Source: Cephalopachus bancanus (taxonomy: Eukaryota > Chordata > Mammalia > Primates > Tarsiidae). Taken from it: a DNA stretch of 64,000 bases. The stretch covers positions 1,054,001 to 1,118,000 of the forward strand of contig JAPVLO010000182.1 of NCBI GenBank assembly GCA_027257055.1. Reading direction: 5' to 3'. The notes under the pieces were generated by a model. That model ran no database searches. It was not told the DNA's origin and saw only the letters and a program-made list of their open reading frames with translations. This document shows positions 1-12,929 of this stretch, piece by piece (within the stretch, counting starts at the first letter, position 1; each line of letters starts with the position of its first letter). The position numbers were made by a program, and so were the translations under genes.

Positions 1-780
1 GTCATTACATTTATGTAAAATTTAACCATAGGATAGAAAAATTCCTAAACGATCCTAAGAAGGAACATATTCATAGGTGGCAAAATTATGAAGAAAAACA
101 AAGAAGGGAAAGATTGTGATCAGAAAAGGATACCTTGTTGTCAAGGGCTGGCTATGTGTTATTTCTTTATGTGAGCAGAGGTTACATATTATTTACCTTA
201 TAATTAGTTGTTATGCAGTACATTTAAATTTCATATACTGTTCTACATGTGTGTGACATTCTGAAATTTGAAAAAAGGCTTGAGCAAAATAATAAGCAAG
301 GTCGGCTAAATGCTGACCGATAACATTTGTCAAACACGGCTTCACAGAGAACGTGATTAAGAATAAACTTTGCATCTTTCCATCTAGTGTTGACTTTGAA
401 TTCTATAGACAGGAATCACCCATGAAGCTGACTGATTTAATCATAAGGACCAGACTGTTTAGGCGCTTAGTCCATCTCCAATAAATAAGCAGTGGGAATG
501 GAAGTTTCTTACAGATATATCTAATCTTCAATAGAGTAAAACTACTCATTTGAACCAGTTTCCCAGTATTTTAGCTTATACTTTAAATTTTTAACAGAAA
601 GGTTGGATTTGCATTAGATAATAGCATCTGTAAAGCTATAGATAATTAAAATAATGTGATACTGACACATCCTTTTAACTGACAGATAAATAAGCAGACT
701 AGAAATTCCAGAAAGAGGCACAAACATAAGAGATATTTTATGTATTATAAAGGTAATATTTCAAATTTATGGATAAACGA
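1..780. other. AT-rich unassigned DNA
   Basis: No exon-like frame, recognisable repeat or RNA gene was seen. The stretch is AT-rich with scattered short A and T runs, like mammalian intergenic or intronic DNA. Confidence 0.5.
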
Positions 781-2310
781 TTATTCAATAAATAATGTGG
801 AGACAACTGTGTAGCCATCTGGAAAAACATAAAGTTTTATTTACTTTTTATTTATGTAAGTACTAGAAGAAACCATGAGTTTTTTTTAATCTCAAAGCGG
901 GAAAAATCTGTGTAAGTATGCCACAAAACCAAAACCCAGGAACGATTAAATAAAATTTGAATATATTTATCTATGTAATTAAATACAGGAAATTATATCT
1001 GCAGACAGATATATTCACCTTTATAATGACAAACAGCAAAATATATTCACAACTTATTACAAGGAGCTAGTCTCCATAATGTATAAGAGCGCCTCCAAAT
1101 CAACAGAAGACCAATAGCTCACTAGAAATATTTAAAAAGGAAATGAGCTGTCCACTAGAGAGGAAATTCAAATGGCTCTTAAATTGATAGGAAAAAAAAA
1201 ATCCAACCTCACTCATGATAAATTAACACAAATGACTCACTTCTTCTCCCCTATTAGACTGTCAAAGTTCTGAAGATTTTGTGTGCGTGTGGGAATAGGG
1301 AAACCGGTATTCTCACATATTATTGGTGGGTGTGTAAGTTGATAACAGCTGTCATGCTGCTGATGCCCCCAGTTTTAACCCAGAAACTTTATCCACATAT
1401 CCATTCACACTTGTACAAAATATATAAAGTTACTCAGTGAGACATCATCAGTTAAAAAAATTGCAATCAGATGATTTCATGTTTGTTTTGTGGGAATTTA
1501 TATAGCCAGTCTACTGAATATTTTTAGCAAAAATTACCAGAGACAAATAAACTAACTTTTTTTCATGTCGATTTTTGTATCTAATGTTTTCAGTTTTCTC
1601 ATTCATTCTTGTGTCTTTTTTCATTTAAGTCCTCTACACATATTTAAAGATTTTAATCTGTAATATAAATACAAAGAAAATCTTTAATCTTTAAAATAAA
1701 TACAAAGATTTTAAAGTCCCAAAACTGTAGGCACAGTGGATTGTCTCCTGGTCTGATGTTAAAATTATACAACAAAATGTATGAAACATTGTCAACTTGA
1801 TTATTGATACACATAATATGTTTACAAATAAACTGTTATGTGTGCTTACATAATATTATTTTTTAATGAAATTAATGTGAAATAAGAAAAAAAATTGGTA
1901 AGATCCCTGGATGTTTACTGACAGTCATTATAAAAAAATGGAAAAGAATCTAAATGCTCATTAATTGTTCAGTACAAAATTATATTACATTTATGGTATA
2001 GATACTATATATAGCCCTGAAAAGCACTAAAGGAGCAATGTACGTGCGGATATGGACCAACCTCCAAGTCACCAAAACATACTGCAAAGACAAAAAGCAG
2101 GAGGAAAGAAGCACATAGAATATATTATCATTTGTATAAAAATGGAGGTAAAGAGAATCATGCGCACACACAGACATAAAAACATATCTTGTAAATGAAC
2201 AAAATATGTCTGGAATGATACACATAGATGTAAATAATATTGGTTGTTTCATCAGAGTTGAGTTGACCAGGTGACAGGAATAGAAAGAATACTTTGTCCT
2301 GGTATATGCT
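780..2310 (+). mobile_element. Old L1/HAL1-like LINE fragment
   Basis: Around 1,075-1,440 the text follows the LINE pattern for the region before the 3' end: a GGAAATGAGC.. stretch, 'GAGGAAATTCAAATGGCTCTTAAA', then 'CATATTATTGGTGGGTGTGTAAG'. Near 1,920-2,140 it resembles the stretch describing a mutated ORF2 end. It is highly diverged and indel-rich, so no reading frame survives. The upstream limit is a guess. The chance open frames here on the minus strand are not genes. Confidence 0.4.
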
Positions 2311-4980
2311 TTGCATCTGTTGAATTCTAAAGGGGGAGTGACCATCACTTATATCCATCAATCAATAAAGAACCTTAAAAACAAACCCCAGCACAATCAA
2401 AATGACCTCCTGCTCTGGCTAGGCAAGTTCTTTTCCCTTTCCCTACCTTCACTGGTTTTCCACAGTCTGTCGCTGGCTAGGGAAACAGGGAATAAAGAAT
2501 TTAAAAGCATGGGGATGTCTTTCCTCTATAAGCTTCAGACCAAAACTAGAGCTCTGTATGGGTTTGTAACCGTCTGCTTTTAAATCCACAGGGGTGGGGA
2601 ATGTAGCTTATTTTTAAACTGGGTGGAATTCAGAAAAGAACTGCCAAAATGATTAAATAGACTAGAGAGACTGGTTTATAAAGAAAGATTAAAAGACCTA
2701 AACGTGTATAATTTGGCTACACGACAGCCGGGCTGGGTTGCGGTAAGTACATACAAGCACGACATCCGACAAGTTCAAATGCCAGAAACGGAGCGGAGTA
2801 GTTGAGGACATAGCGGGAGGAGAAAGGTGAAAATATGGAAAGAAAAACAAAGTGAAAACATACCCAAACAAAAGCCTTGGTCTGCCTGTCTGCCCCTATC
2901 TCTAGAGAAGCCTCTCCAGGGAAGTAATAGATGTCTTGTTTCTTGGATACGATCCTAGAACATCTTTGCCTTCTCAGAGATATGAGCCCAACCCAGCTGC
3001 TAGGCCAGAGGTGAGAGGTCACCACAGAGGCCCTTTTTCTCAGTTTAAGCTCCCCTTTCCCATCGCCTGTCTCCTGGAACTGGCACTCTCCCGGTTCCAA
3101 GTGGCCACTTTGCTTCCTTGTGCATAACCAATGAGGATCAGACAGCCTTTTCAAGGGTCTGTGCAGAGTATATTGATCATTCAGTCGGATTTCAAATCTT
3201 ACTGGGCGCCTACAATAGGGCTGCAAAACAAGATTTCAGTTGCCTACAACTATCAAGGAGTTTCTGACAGCTCATAATAGTTCTACTCTCAAGAAGTGAC
3301 CAGTGAGATGGCCAGGTTGACACAGACCAGCTTAGCAGTATCATTGGCCGGTATACCGAGCCTGTCTCCCTAATCAGCCTCTCACTGAGTCTATCCCTGG
3401 AGCACATACAAAATGCACACTATTGCTGCTCCATTAAAATGAGTACCATGGGGGATGCTTCGCTCATTTATCATGTGCCAACAACGATGCGTTGGTGACT
3501 AGAAGTCCCACTTCCTTAGCTTTTCAAGCCTCACCTTCAACCACCCCTTCTCACCTGTCTCAAACTGCAAGTTCATAGAACTAATTTCTCTGCCACCAAA
3601 GTGTCCCTATGTAACTGCCCAGTCTCTTCTGCTGCTCCACCTTTTCCATTCTTTGTATTTTCTATTCACTAACCCTCATTCCATATTTCTTTGTGTGGTA
3701 AGTTGCCAGAGGATATGCCCAAGGGCGTATATATTAATGTGGTAGAACGTATAAAGAACTATTTGTGTATGAATGTGTAACAATGCACAAGCCTGTGTGT
3801 GCATTTCTGGGTTTGAATACATGTGTTGCTGTGTATCTAAAAAGATACACATACGGATAAGATGAGCCAAGAAAATAAAATTTAAGAAGTGCTCTGGTAG
3901 GAATTCCAAAACTAATACATAACAGTATATTTTCAAACCATTCGTGGCTTATGTTTATTTACAATTTCCCCCGTTAATCAGATGAAGGAGCTGAGCCATG
4001 GCTGAAACTTGACCCTGATGTGCTTATGACTGGCAACATCAGGTGGGCCCAGCCACCCCTGTGGGCAAAGAGTAGGGTCTGAGAGAATAATCATTATAAC
4101 TCTCAATTATCCTGCAAAAAAAGCAGCTTTTTCAGGAGGTGAAAAGTTGGCAATTATGCCATAGACAGTGAGTAAGAAAAGACTGACTTCTCTTTGGGTC
4201 CTGGTTCTCTTGGAAAGCGGCTCTGAAGAGTCGAGACGTGCTACCTGGCTTTCTCCCGGGGCGGGGAGAAGCTGTACTCTGCCACTGGGAACAAGATCAG
4301 TCCCGTAGTGACAGAGGGAGGCAGGCTCATAGTTACTGCTCCATGACTAGGTTTGCCAACAGGTTACAGAAAACCCCAAATAACAGTGACCTAAACACTT
4401 TGAAGTCTAGAAGTAACTAGTCCAAGAATACAGTGTGGCTTCCCCAGGTGATCAGGAACCCCATCTCCTCCTCTCTGCTCTACCATCCTTAGCCTTAAGA
4501 CCACCTCCTGCTCCAAGACGGTGCTGTGAGCCCCTTCACTACATCCTTGTTCCGGGCAGCAGAAAAGACAAAAGGGAGGCATCTCCCCATTGTATCAGCT
4601 CCTGAAAAAAACCTTCCCAGAAGTCGACTTCTGTTGTGCTAGCCAGAACTCAGTCTTGTGACCATGCCTGGCTGCAAGAGAGGCTGGGAAAGATACCCTT
4701 TTGGCCTGGTTCATTACCATTCCAAATAAAATTGCTTTTTACTGTAACCAAAGAAAAAAGAATGAATATCGGAGAGAAAACTCTTTCTGCAAAAGTTGGG
4801 CAAAAATACAGCCTACGGCAGACTCCAAAAGGATGTACAGTTCCTAGTTGAAGGGTGATTTTGGTGTGCACTTCCTTCTGGTTATACCTGTGGGTATACC
4901 AAAAAGGTGATATTAACTGTCATGGTGGTGTCTGCAATGGCATCAGAGAGCACTGGCCTGAGTGGAACCACCAAGGGTTT
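2311..4980. other. Unassigned, mixed-composition DNA
   Basis: No gene or confidently recognisable repeat was found. A stretch near 2,630-2,960 has a faint resemblance to ancient CR1/L3-type LINEs, too weak to call. The longest open frame here (minus strand, 2,717-3,226) has no domain, signal or coding-like composition that I recognise. Confidence 0.4.
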
Positions 4981-4984
4981 TCTG

Positions 4985-5695
4985 TTTTCAGTATTGTGGT
5001 GCTATTTTCCATAATGGCTGCACAGATTTACATTCCCACCAACAGTGTATAAGTGTTCCCTTTTCTTCACATCCTTGCCAACACGTGTTATCTTTTTGTA
5101 AATAGCCATTTGAACTATTTTATTGTGGTTTTGATTTGTATTTCCCCAATGATTAGTGATGTTGCACATTTTTTCATATACTTTTTGGTCATTTGTATGT
5201 CTTTTTTTCAGAGAAATATCTATTAGAGGGTTTTGCACATTTTTAGACTGGGTTATCGAGATTTTTTTTTTTTACTGTTAAGTTTTTTATCTGTTCTAGA
5301 TATTGACCCCCTTGTCAGATGTACAGTTTATAAGTATTCTCCCCATTCTGTGGATTGACTCTGTTGCTTATTTTTCTGTGAAACAGATTTCTAGTTTGAT
5401 GTAGTCTCGTTTATCTATTTTTTATTTTGTTACCTATGCTTTTGAAAACTTATTTTAAAAATCCTTGCCCAGTCCAATGTTGTGAAGCTTTTCTCCTATG
5501 TTTTCTTCTAGTTTTCAGTTAAAATTTAATTATTTAATCCATTTTGAGTCTGTTTTTGGTGAGAGTTTGGTGAGAGGTAGGAATTTAGACACATTCTTTT
5601 GCATTTGGATACCCAGTGTTCCCATCATTATTTAATGAAGAGATTGTCTTTTTTCCAATGTGTGTTCTTAGCTTCTTTGTTGAAAATCAGTTGAC
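4985..5695 (-). mobile_element. Old L1, minus strand, segment 1
   Basis: This reads as the reverse complement of L1 ORF2 3' sequence, for example TTTTCCATAATGGCTGCACA and CATTCCCACCAACAGTGTAT near 5,005-5,050. Frames are broken. No 3' UTR or poly-T is seen at its left edge, so the 3' end is missing. It continues beyond the LTR insertion at 6,860 and again at 8,735, together forming one ~3-kb element. Confidence 0.8.
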
Positions 5696-5701
5696 TATAG
5701 G

Positions 5702-6853
5702 TGCGGGGATCCAGCCCCGCAAGGGTTGTGGGCTTTCCTGAAGGAGAGACAGATAGGCGAAGGACGAAAATATTATACCCGGCCACCTGCTTCCTGAACA
5801 GATGACAATTTAATGTTAGTTAACACAGAGCTTTTATACCATTCGTAAAGGGGCAAGACAAAGAAAATTCCTTCACATACATATGCTTTAAAAGTTACCA
5901 CCATCTGGCGGTCTAGAAGCGACAAACAAGCCAAGAACACTATCCACTTTTAGTTAATGAGTCTTTATCATAAAGCCAAAAATGATAGTTTTAGTTCAAA
6001 GTCCCGAATTACAGTCCTTGAAATGTCTCAAGAAAGTTTCCAAGTGCAAAGTTCTTCATGTAGCAGTAGTTTTCCCATCTGGGGCTTCTATGACCTTCAG
6101 AGCTTTGTAATCGCCTTTCTTGTCCAGGTGTCTTTGTCACTTTTCTCTTATCCTACAGTGTTTGTTTCTAAAGAGAACTCAAAAGAAGCTTTTAGTAATG
6201 TTTCCCAGGCCCCCAAGGGTTCTTTCTGTCTTTAGCTAATCTATCATAAAAGTGTCTGATTAGTATATTATGAGTTCAGTGAAAAGCCACTCTATAAATG
6301 TTAACTTAGAGTTTTAACTATTGAATTAAGTAAAAACCTTAACAATTAATCTTCATCCTAAGTCAGTGAAAACAGTGTTATAAATCACTTACATAACTCC
6401 TAGATAAGTGTTAGAACTTATAATGAATTCATAATGAACTTACTATAAACTTGTGCTTCTAAAAAACCTCATGTCTAAACACTAAACTGCATAATTCTAA
6501 ATCAAATGAGTGAATATATTTATATCATTTTTTACTCAAGCAATATCTAGTAACTTATAACCAAGTGAAAGAAAGCATTCTTGATGTGCTTCAGGGTTTA
6601 ACCCTTGCATATGTTAAAAAAGGCCAAACGGCATAGTGGGAAATGGAAAAATAAACCATGACATTTCCAGGTTAGCTGTGAGTACTTCACATAAACATGC
6701 CATTTTCTTCTTCCATGACTTTTTTCGGCAGTACCAAACAGCAAAGGTGGAAGACAGAAGGGCCTCAGCTTCCCGGGCTCGCCCTGCGGCCTGGGGTCTT
6801 CGGCCCACCAGGACCCTGTCAATCAGGTGGGCCTCCAAGGCTGGCTCCCAACA
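5702..6853 (-). mobile_element. Solitary ERV LTR, ~1.15 kb, class II-like
   Basis: The block begins TGCGGGGATCC and ends CCCAACA on the + strand, so it has TG...CA termini. It is flanked by a six-base duplication, TATAGG (5,696-5,701) and CATAGG (6,854-6,859), differing at one base. It interrupts an otherwise continuous L1. Read on the minus strand it starts TGTTGGGAGCC and ends GGATCCCCGCA, the terminal style of betaretrovirus-like (ERV2/ERVK) LTRs. A TATAAAA box lies at 5,831-5,840 with an ATTAAA-type polyadenylation signal just downstream. No internal retroviral sequence is present, so this is a recombined solo LTR. The family was not identified, and its length is on the long side for an LTR. 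Confidence 0.8.
5831..5840 (-). promoter_or_regulatory. TATA box of the solo LTR
   Basis: GGTATAAAAG on the minus strand, about 130 bases before the LTR's 3' end and followed by ACATTAAATTG. This is the expected order of promoter then polyadenylation signal in a U3-R-U5 structure. Confidence 0.6.
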
Positions 6854-6859
6854 CATAGG

Positions 6860-7841
6860 TGTGTGGATTTATTTCTTGACTCTTTATTTTGTTCCATTGG
6901 TCTATGTATCTGTTTTAAAGCCAGCACCATGTTTTTTTTGGTTACTATAGCTGTGTAGTATGTTTTGAAGTTAGGTAGCATGATGCCTCTAGCTTTCTGG
7001 TTTTTGCTCAGGATTGCTTTGACTGTTCAGGGTCTTCTGTGGTTCCAAACAAATTTTACAATTTTTTCCCCATTTCTGTGAAGAATGTCATTGGTATTTT
7101 GATAGGGATTGCATTGAATATGCAGATTGCTGTGGGTAATGTGATCATTTTAACAATATTATTTCAATCCATGAACATGGGATATCATTTCATTTATTTG
7201 TGTCTTCTTCAATGTCTTATAATTTTCAGTTAGAGATTTTTCATCTCTTTTAGTTTATTTCTATGTATTTTATTTTTTGTGACTATTGTAAATGAAATAA
7301 TGTTCTTTTTTTTCAATAGTTTACTATTATTGTATAGAAAAGCTACTGATTTTTGTACATTGATTTTGTATCCTGTAACTTTGCTGAAATCGTTTATTAG
7401 TTCTAGCAATTTTTTTTTTTGTGTGTGGAGTTTTTAGGGCTTTCTCTATATAAGATCATGTCATCTGTAAGCAGGGAAAACTTTGCTTCCTCCTTTCAAA
7501 TTTGGACACCTTATATTTCTTTGTCTTATTTAAATGCTCTGGCTAGGACTTCCAGTGTTATGTTGAATAGAAGTGGTAAAAGTGGGCATTTCTGTCTTAT
7601 TCCTGAGCTTAGAGGAAAAGCTTTCTGCTTTTTTCCATTTGATATGTTAGCTATGGGTTTGCATATACAGTCTTTATTGTGCTGACGTATGCTCCTTTTA
7701 TATTTAATTTATTGAGGGACTTTATCATGAAGGAATGTTGCATTTTATCAAATGTTTCCTGCTAATGTGGTGCATCACATTGATTGATTTGAATACATTC
7801 AATCATCCTTGCATCCCTGGGATGAATTTCACTTGACCATA
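6860..7841 (-). mobile_element. Old L1, minus strand, segment 2
   Basis: Direct continuation of the L1 ORF2 reverse complement interrupted by the LTR: TTGGTCTATGTATCTGTTTT at 6,897 and the TTTGTACATTGATTTTGTAT motif at 7,354 are typical. Frames are broken. Confidence 0.85.
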
Positions 7842-7854
7842 ATGAATTATCTTT

Positions 7855-8721
7855 ATTTTAAATTTTTTTATTATAATATTTCTTATTTTAAAGTTGTGGG
7901 GTACAGTTAAGGATTAGGTATACAAATATGCATTATGCAGATACCCTTGTTGATGAGGTGTGCCCCCCTTGTCCCCAGACAGATATCGACTACCATTAAT
8001 CCCACCTCCCTTCCCCCCCCATAGTTTCCCACCACTGTCAATCCTTTTCTTATAGTATTACGGTAGTTGTTCAAGGTCCACTTATGAGTGAGAACATGTG
8101 ATGCTCAGATCTTTGTTTCTGTGAGAGATCTCTCAGTATTATAAACTCTCATCCCATCCAGGTTGCTGCAAAATTCATGATTTTGTACTTTTTTTATGGC
8201 TGCATAATATTTCATTGTGTATATGTACCACATTTTTAAAATTCAGTCCTCTTTTGATGGACAGTATGGTTGGTTCCATGATCTTGCTATTATGAACAAT
8301 GCTGCAATAAACATATGTGTGCAGGTATCTTTTTTATAGAGTGCTAAAAAGAAAAAACAATCCCATTACAAAGTGGGCAAAAGCTATGAACAGACACTTC
8401 TCAAAAGAAGACATATGAGAGGCCAACAGATACATGAAGAAATGTTCAACCTCAGTAGTCATCAAGGAGATGCAAATTAAAACCACACTGAGATACCACC
8501 TAACTCCAGTAAGAATGGCCATTATCAGTAACAAAAAATAACACATGCTGGAGAGGATGTGGCGAAAAGGGAACACTTCTACACTGTTGGTGGGAGTGTA
8601 AACTAGTACAATCTCTGTGGAAATCAGTGTGGCAATACCTAAAAAGCTCTAAAAATTGACCTTCCATATGACCCTGCAATCCCCCTCCTGGGAATATACC
8701 CTGAAGAACTCAAATCACTCT
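7855..8721 (-). mobile_element. L1 with 5' inversion (twin priming)
   Basis: The insertion is bounded by a perfect 13-base target duplication ATGAATTATCTTT (7,842-7,854 and 8,722-8,734). The left part (7,855 to about 8,335) is the reverse complement of an L1 3' end: a T-rich tail, then 3' UTR and the ORF2 end. At about 8,336 orientation flips, and 8,340-8,721 reads forward as the adjoining ORF2 segment (for example CACTTCTCAAAAGAAGACAT). The two parts meet at neighbouring points of L1, the signature of twin priming. Younger than the L1 it interrupts. Confidence 0.85.
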
Positions 8722-8734
8722 ATGAATTATCTTT

Positions 8735-9650
8735 TTAATGTGCTATTGCATTTGGTTTACTAGCATCACTTTGAGAATTCATCAGAAATATAGGCCTGTA
8801 GTGTTCTCTTGTTGTTTTGTCCTTGTCTAGTTTTAGAATCAAGGTAATGCTGGACTCACAAAATGAGTTTGGAAGTATTCCTTCCTCTCTAATTTTGTAG
8901 AAGAGTTTGAAGAGGATTAGTATTAATTCTTCTTTAAATGTTTGGTAGAATTCAGCAGTGAGGCTATCAGGTTTTGGTCTTTTCTCTTTGACAAAAAACT
9001 TCTTACTGCTGATTCAATTTCATCACTCATTATTAGTCTATTTTTTCATTATTTAGCCTTGATAGGTTGTATGTTTCCAGGAATTTGTTCATTTCTTCTA
9101 TATTATCAAATTTGCTGGTACATAGTTATTTATAACACTCATAATCTTTTGTATTTCTGTGGTATGAACTGTAATGTCTCCCATTTCGCTTCTGATTTTA
9201 TTTGACTCTTCTCTTTCTTTTTCTTAGTCTAGTAAAGGTTTATTGATTTTTAGTTTAAAAAATTTTTTAAAATTTTGTTGATCTTTTGAAAACAATTTTT
9301 TAGTCTCTGTTTCATTTATTTGTTTGTTTTTTTATTGTCTTCCTTTTACCAATTTTGGATTTAGTTTGTTTTTTAGTTCCTAGAGGTGCACTATTAGGCT
9401 ATTTATTAGAATCTTTCTTCTTTTTTAATATGAGCATCATTTTGATATGCTATATCCTTCTTAGACTGCTTTTGCTGTGTTCCACAGGTTTTGGTATGAT
9501 GTGTTTCCACTCTCATTTGTCTCAAGAAATTTCCCTTTTGATTTCTTTATTAACTCACTGGTTATTTAGAGACATGTTGTTTAATTTCCATGTGTTTGAA
9601 GTTTTAAAAGTTTTTTTTCATGTTGACTTATAGCTATTTATTAAAACTAC
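8735..9650 (-). mobile_element. Old L1, minus strand, segment 3
   Basis: Resumes exactly after the nested L1 with the reverse complement of ORF2: CTAGTAAAGGTTTATTGATT, and the Thr/Leu-rich reverse-complement stretches common to this part of L1. It ends by about 9,650. The small open frames here (such as 8,942-9,205 and 9,355-9,633) are L1 antisense and not genes. Confidence 0.8.
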
Positions 9651-9659
9651 TATTTCTGT

Positions 9660-12340
9660 TGCTGAGATGCCAGCAAGGGGGAAATGGTTACTACAAATCC
9701 ATGACGCTACCTTCTGGCACTTTGAGTTCTGAAACAGTGGGATTTGGGGAGGTCACAGGAAGTTTCTTAAGAATATAAGTATTATACTACATTAGAACTG
9801 CTTGCAATTGGGAACTTTGAGTGGGCAGCATATCATACTCAGCAGCAGAAAATGTGATTCATTAAAGGGAAACAGCGGGGTGTGATTCAGGCTACTTCTG
9901 GAAAGACATGAGTAATTCCTTTCAGACAGAGTCTGCTCCAACGCTGTGAGAAGTGTGGCACTTCACAGAAAAGATGGGGATTGCTGTTGAATTTAAACGC
10001 TTCAAGTGACCTTCCAAGGTCATCTAGTTCATTCCCTTCAGGCAGAAACCCTTAGACCCCGTAATAATTTGATGATAAGGCAGCCTGTTTTAAAGACCCT
10101 GAGAAAGAGTACATGTATTTCAGAATCACTCACTCCAGCGTTAAGAACCTTTACTTTCAAGAACTTCTCCTTGGGTTTAAATACAATTCCTCATGCTGCG
10201 GCTAGTCTGTTTTTGTTTTACAGTTTCTCCTCCTGAGAGACAAATGAGCTAGACAAATCAAACTAAGGAACCAAAAGAGCACAACTTGCCCAGAGTTAGT
10301 AAATTCCAAGCTAGAGAACTCGTAACGTATCCATCCCTGTTTCCATGTCTGAAGAACAGCAAATGCCTTTCTTGGCAGGTAGAGGGCATTGGCGGGAGAC
10401 CACTGGTCTACCTGTTTGCAGGTAAGAAAATACTTTAAAGTTCAAGGTATGAGTCACCAAGGAATCATTTGCTAGTGCCAAAAAATAAAAAAATTTAAAA
10501 AAAAAGAAAGAAAAAAAGAAAAAGAAAAAGAAAAGGAAAGAAAGGGCAGGAAAGGAATTTAAACGTCTATAAAAATGCCGAGCTGCCTGGGTCTGAGTCT
10601 GTTGCTTGAGAGTAGGGTGAGTAGGAGGTCTCTTTCACCCAGGTAATAATCATCCGAGTTCCATAAGGAGATGGTTAAGTCAGACACTGAGAGGACTGCT
10701 CTTAAGAGGGGAAAAATATGTCAATCACACTTTGCCTTTGACACAAGGAAATTCCTTGAAACTGAGAATGGAGAGTGGAAGGGAGGGAGAATGTCTCCTG
10801 ATGTGGGTGGCCAGGAAACCAGGGGCCAGAAAAGCATGAGAGGAGAGAGGGAGAAAGAGACGGAGTGGGGGAAAAAACACAAGATTGAATTCTAATCAAA
10901 ATGCTGTGAGGCGTTCACACCAGGCCTTGAGAGAATATTAACAAGGTCACCCAAAGGGGGGCCCTTTAGCCCCAGGAATTATTAGTGAATATGGAATTAT
11001 ATTTGCACAAACACTACCAGATGCAAGAAGCTCAATGTCCTGCAGATGTGGAAGGAGCCAGTGTACGTTCCAAATAGGCGGCAGCTTTATTTGCTTTACC
11101 CTTCTTCCAAGAGCCTGGGCAGCACGTTTCTGAAGGGTTACATTTCTGGAATGACCACCACACCACTAGGCCCGTTTCCCAACTGCTGCGTGCACCAGTC
11201 TCCAAAGTATCTCTTCCCAGGACCACATGAAGTGGCCCTGAGGTAGGTTGGACAAACTTACCAGCTGACCTCTACCATTGCTTTTGTGGGAAGGAGACCA
11301 TAGTATTTCTAGAAGGGATTTTCTGAAAGATGAAAGAGTTCAGAGCCAGGTAAATCACAGCGATTTCAAAGAGGAGTTTTGAACTCCAATATAACCAACT
11401 GATAGTGGAAAAAGAATACAGCAAAACAAAAAGGCACAAAGAGTTTCTCTGAGATCCTCACAACTCAATTTAATTTGGATTCACTACTGCTGAAGGAGAT
11501 GTGCCTCATCTCTGTGGTTGGACAAGATGCAGCTTTCAGGAGTCTTGTGAATACATGACCCCAAATTCCCACCATCATTGTATTCACTTTGAGCCACAAT
11601 TGCCAGTCTGGAGAGAAGGAATTGCTCAGTACATGGACACAACGTGAGGCCAGGGAGTTGACCATGAAACTCTCACGTTTCTGGCAGTGCCTCTGTCAAT
11701 GTGTGGGCATGGCTGTACGTTCTTGTAAAGTTTACAGAATTAAAGTATTCAACACCAATAAGTTAATACTGCCCTGATGTCCCCTCTGTCACATTTCCCA
11801 TTGCGTTGGATGGCATCAGAGTTGGGGTGAAGATATGTTTAGCTTGAGAGGAGTGGAATATATTATGTGGTTCATATCACTTTTGTGTAGAGTTGATCAC
11901 TAACCACTCTGTTGTATGAATGAATCTCAGAAACACTCCTGTAGCTGACTGTTCACTGAGTGACCACAGAATCTTATGCTGGGATATGAACACCTCCTAC
12001 AATGCCCAGCACTGAAATTAGGAGGACAGTGGAGGAGAAACAAGAGCTGAAATGTACAGAGCCAGAAGCCAGTCAGGGAACAGTTATCTAAGACTTAACT
12101 CTCACAGGTAAAGACTTAATAAAAGTTTCCCCAAATTTGACAATTATAAAATTTTCTATGATGTTGCAAGCAACAAATTGTGGTGCTATAAAAGCTTTCC
12201 TAAGCTATCAGTAAAAACCAAATTTTGATGAACCATACTAAAGAAAAGTTGAAATTTGTTTCTATTATCCCTATATATCATGGCATTACAAAACATTGCC
12301 ATATGAAGCGGCAAATGAAATATGCAGCAAAGGTACATCT
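9660..12340. other. Unassigned DNA with an A-rich tract
   Basis: No gene recognised. It contains an AAAAAG/AAAG-rich simple stretch at about 10,485-10,545. Several 60-80-codon open frames here show no domain or splice context. Confidence 0.45.
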
Positions 12341-12345
12341 GTGTT

Positions 12346-12373
12346 TGTGTCTATGTGTCTACACATAGACACA
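12346..12373. repeat. Perfect 13-bp hairpin
   Basis: Arms TGTGTCTATGTGT (12,346-12,358) and its exact complement (12,361-12,373) are separated by only two bases. Composition is TG/CA-rich, so slippage of a short dinucleotide stretch may have made it. Confidence 0.8.
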
Positions 12374-12461
12374 CACATCTAAAATAGAAGTATTTCAGAC
12401 AGTTAATAAGCAAAAGCATCATGTTGTTTCCCTGGATTTTGTGATTTTTATGGTATTTGTC

Positions 12462-12548
12462 CGCTTTTAAAATTTTTAAATTTTATTTATTTTAATTTTT
12501 TATTTTGAAGATATGGGGTACAATTCAGGGTTAGGTATACAAGTGGTC
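12462..12548 (-). mobile_element. Very short L1 3' end
   Basis: T-rich tail then TATGGGGTACAATTCAGG and GTTAGGTATACAAG. These match the 3' UTR ends of the other L1 copies in this window (7,890; 57,985). It is 5'-truncated to less than 100 bases. Confidence 0.7.
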
Positions 12549-12759
12549 TTTGTGTAGGTAAAGTTTGGGCCTCACTTCACCTTTTGTCAGCTTTTTAAAA
12601 AGCTGGTGATTTGTGATGATTTCTTACCCTAAAACATATTCACTTTACTATGTAATTTTATGTTCAGAATTGTGCATTATTTTTTCTTAAAGTCCTTCAA
12701 TACTGTATAAGCTTCAGACCTGACATAACCTGGTTTTGCCCTTGGTACCATGGACCTAC

Positions 12760-12925
12760 CAAGCATTTTCCAGACTTTTATTTTACTCATCAGCTCATAA
12801 AGTAGGCCTTCATGCCATTTCACAGATGAAGAACCTGAGATTTTTAGGCACATAGCTTCTAAATGGGTTTGAATCCAAGTGTGTTTTATGCCAAAGGAAG
12901 TGCGTTAGCGCTAGCCCTAATTGTA
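12760..12925 (-). mobile_element. MIR SINE relic
   Basis: CATTTCACAGATGAAGAACC followed by a gap then GGGTTTGAATCCAAGTGTG matches the reverse-complement MIR core in order. It is diverged. Confidence 0.55.
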
Positions 12926-12929
12926 CTTC

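Noticed and set aside
2717..3226. 169-codon minus-strand open frame
   Set aside because: No domain, no codon or composition signature, no promoter or splice context. Long random frames are expected in 64 kb.
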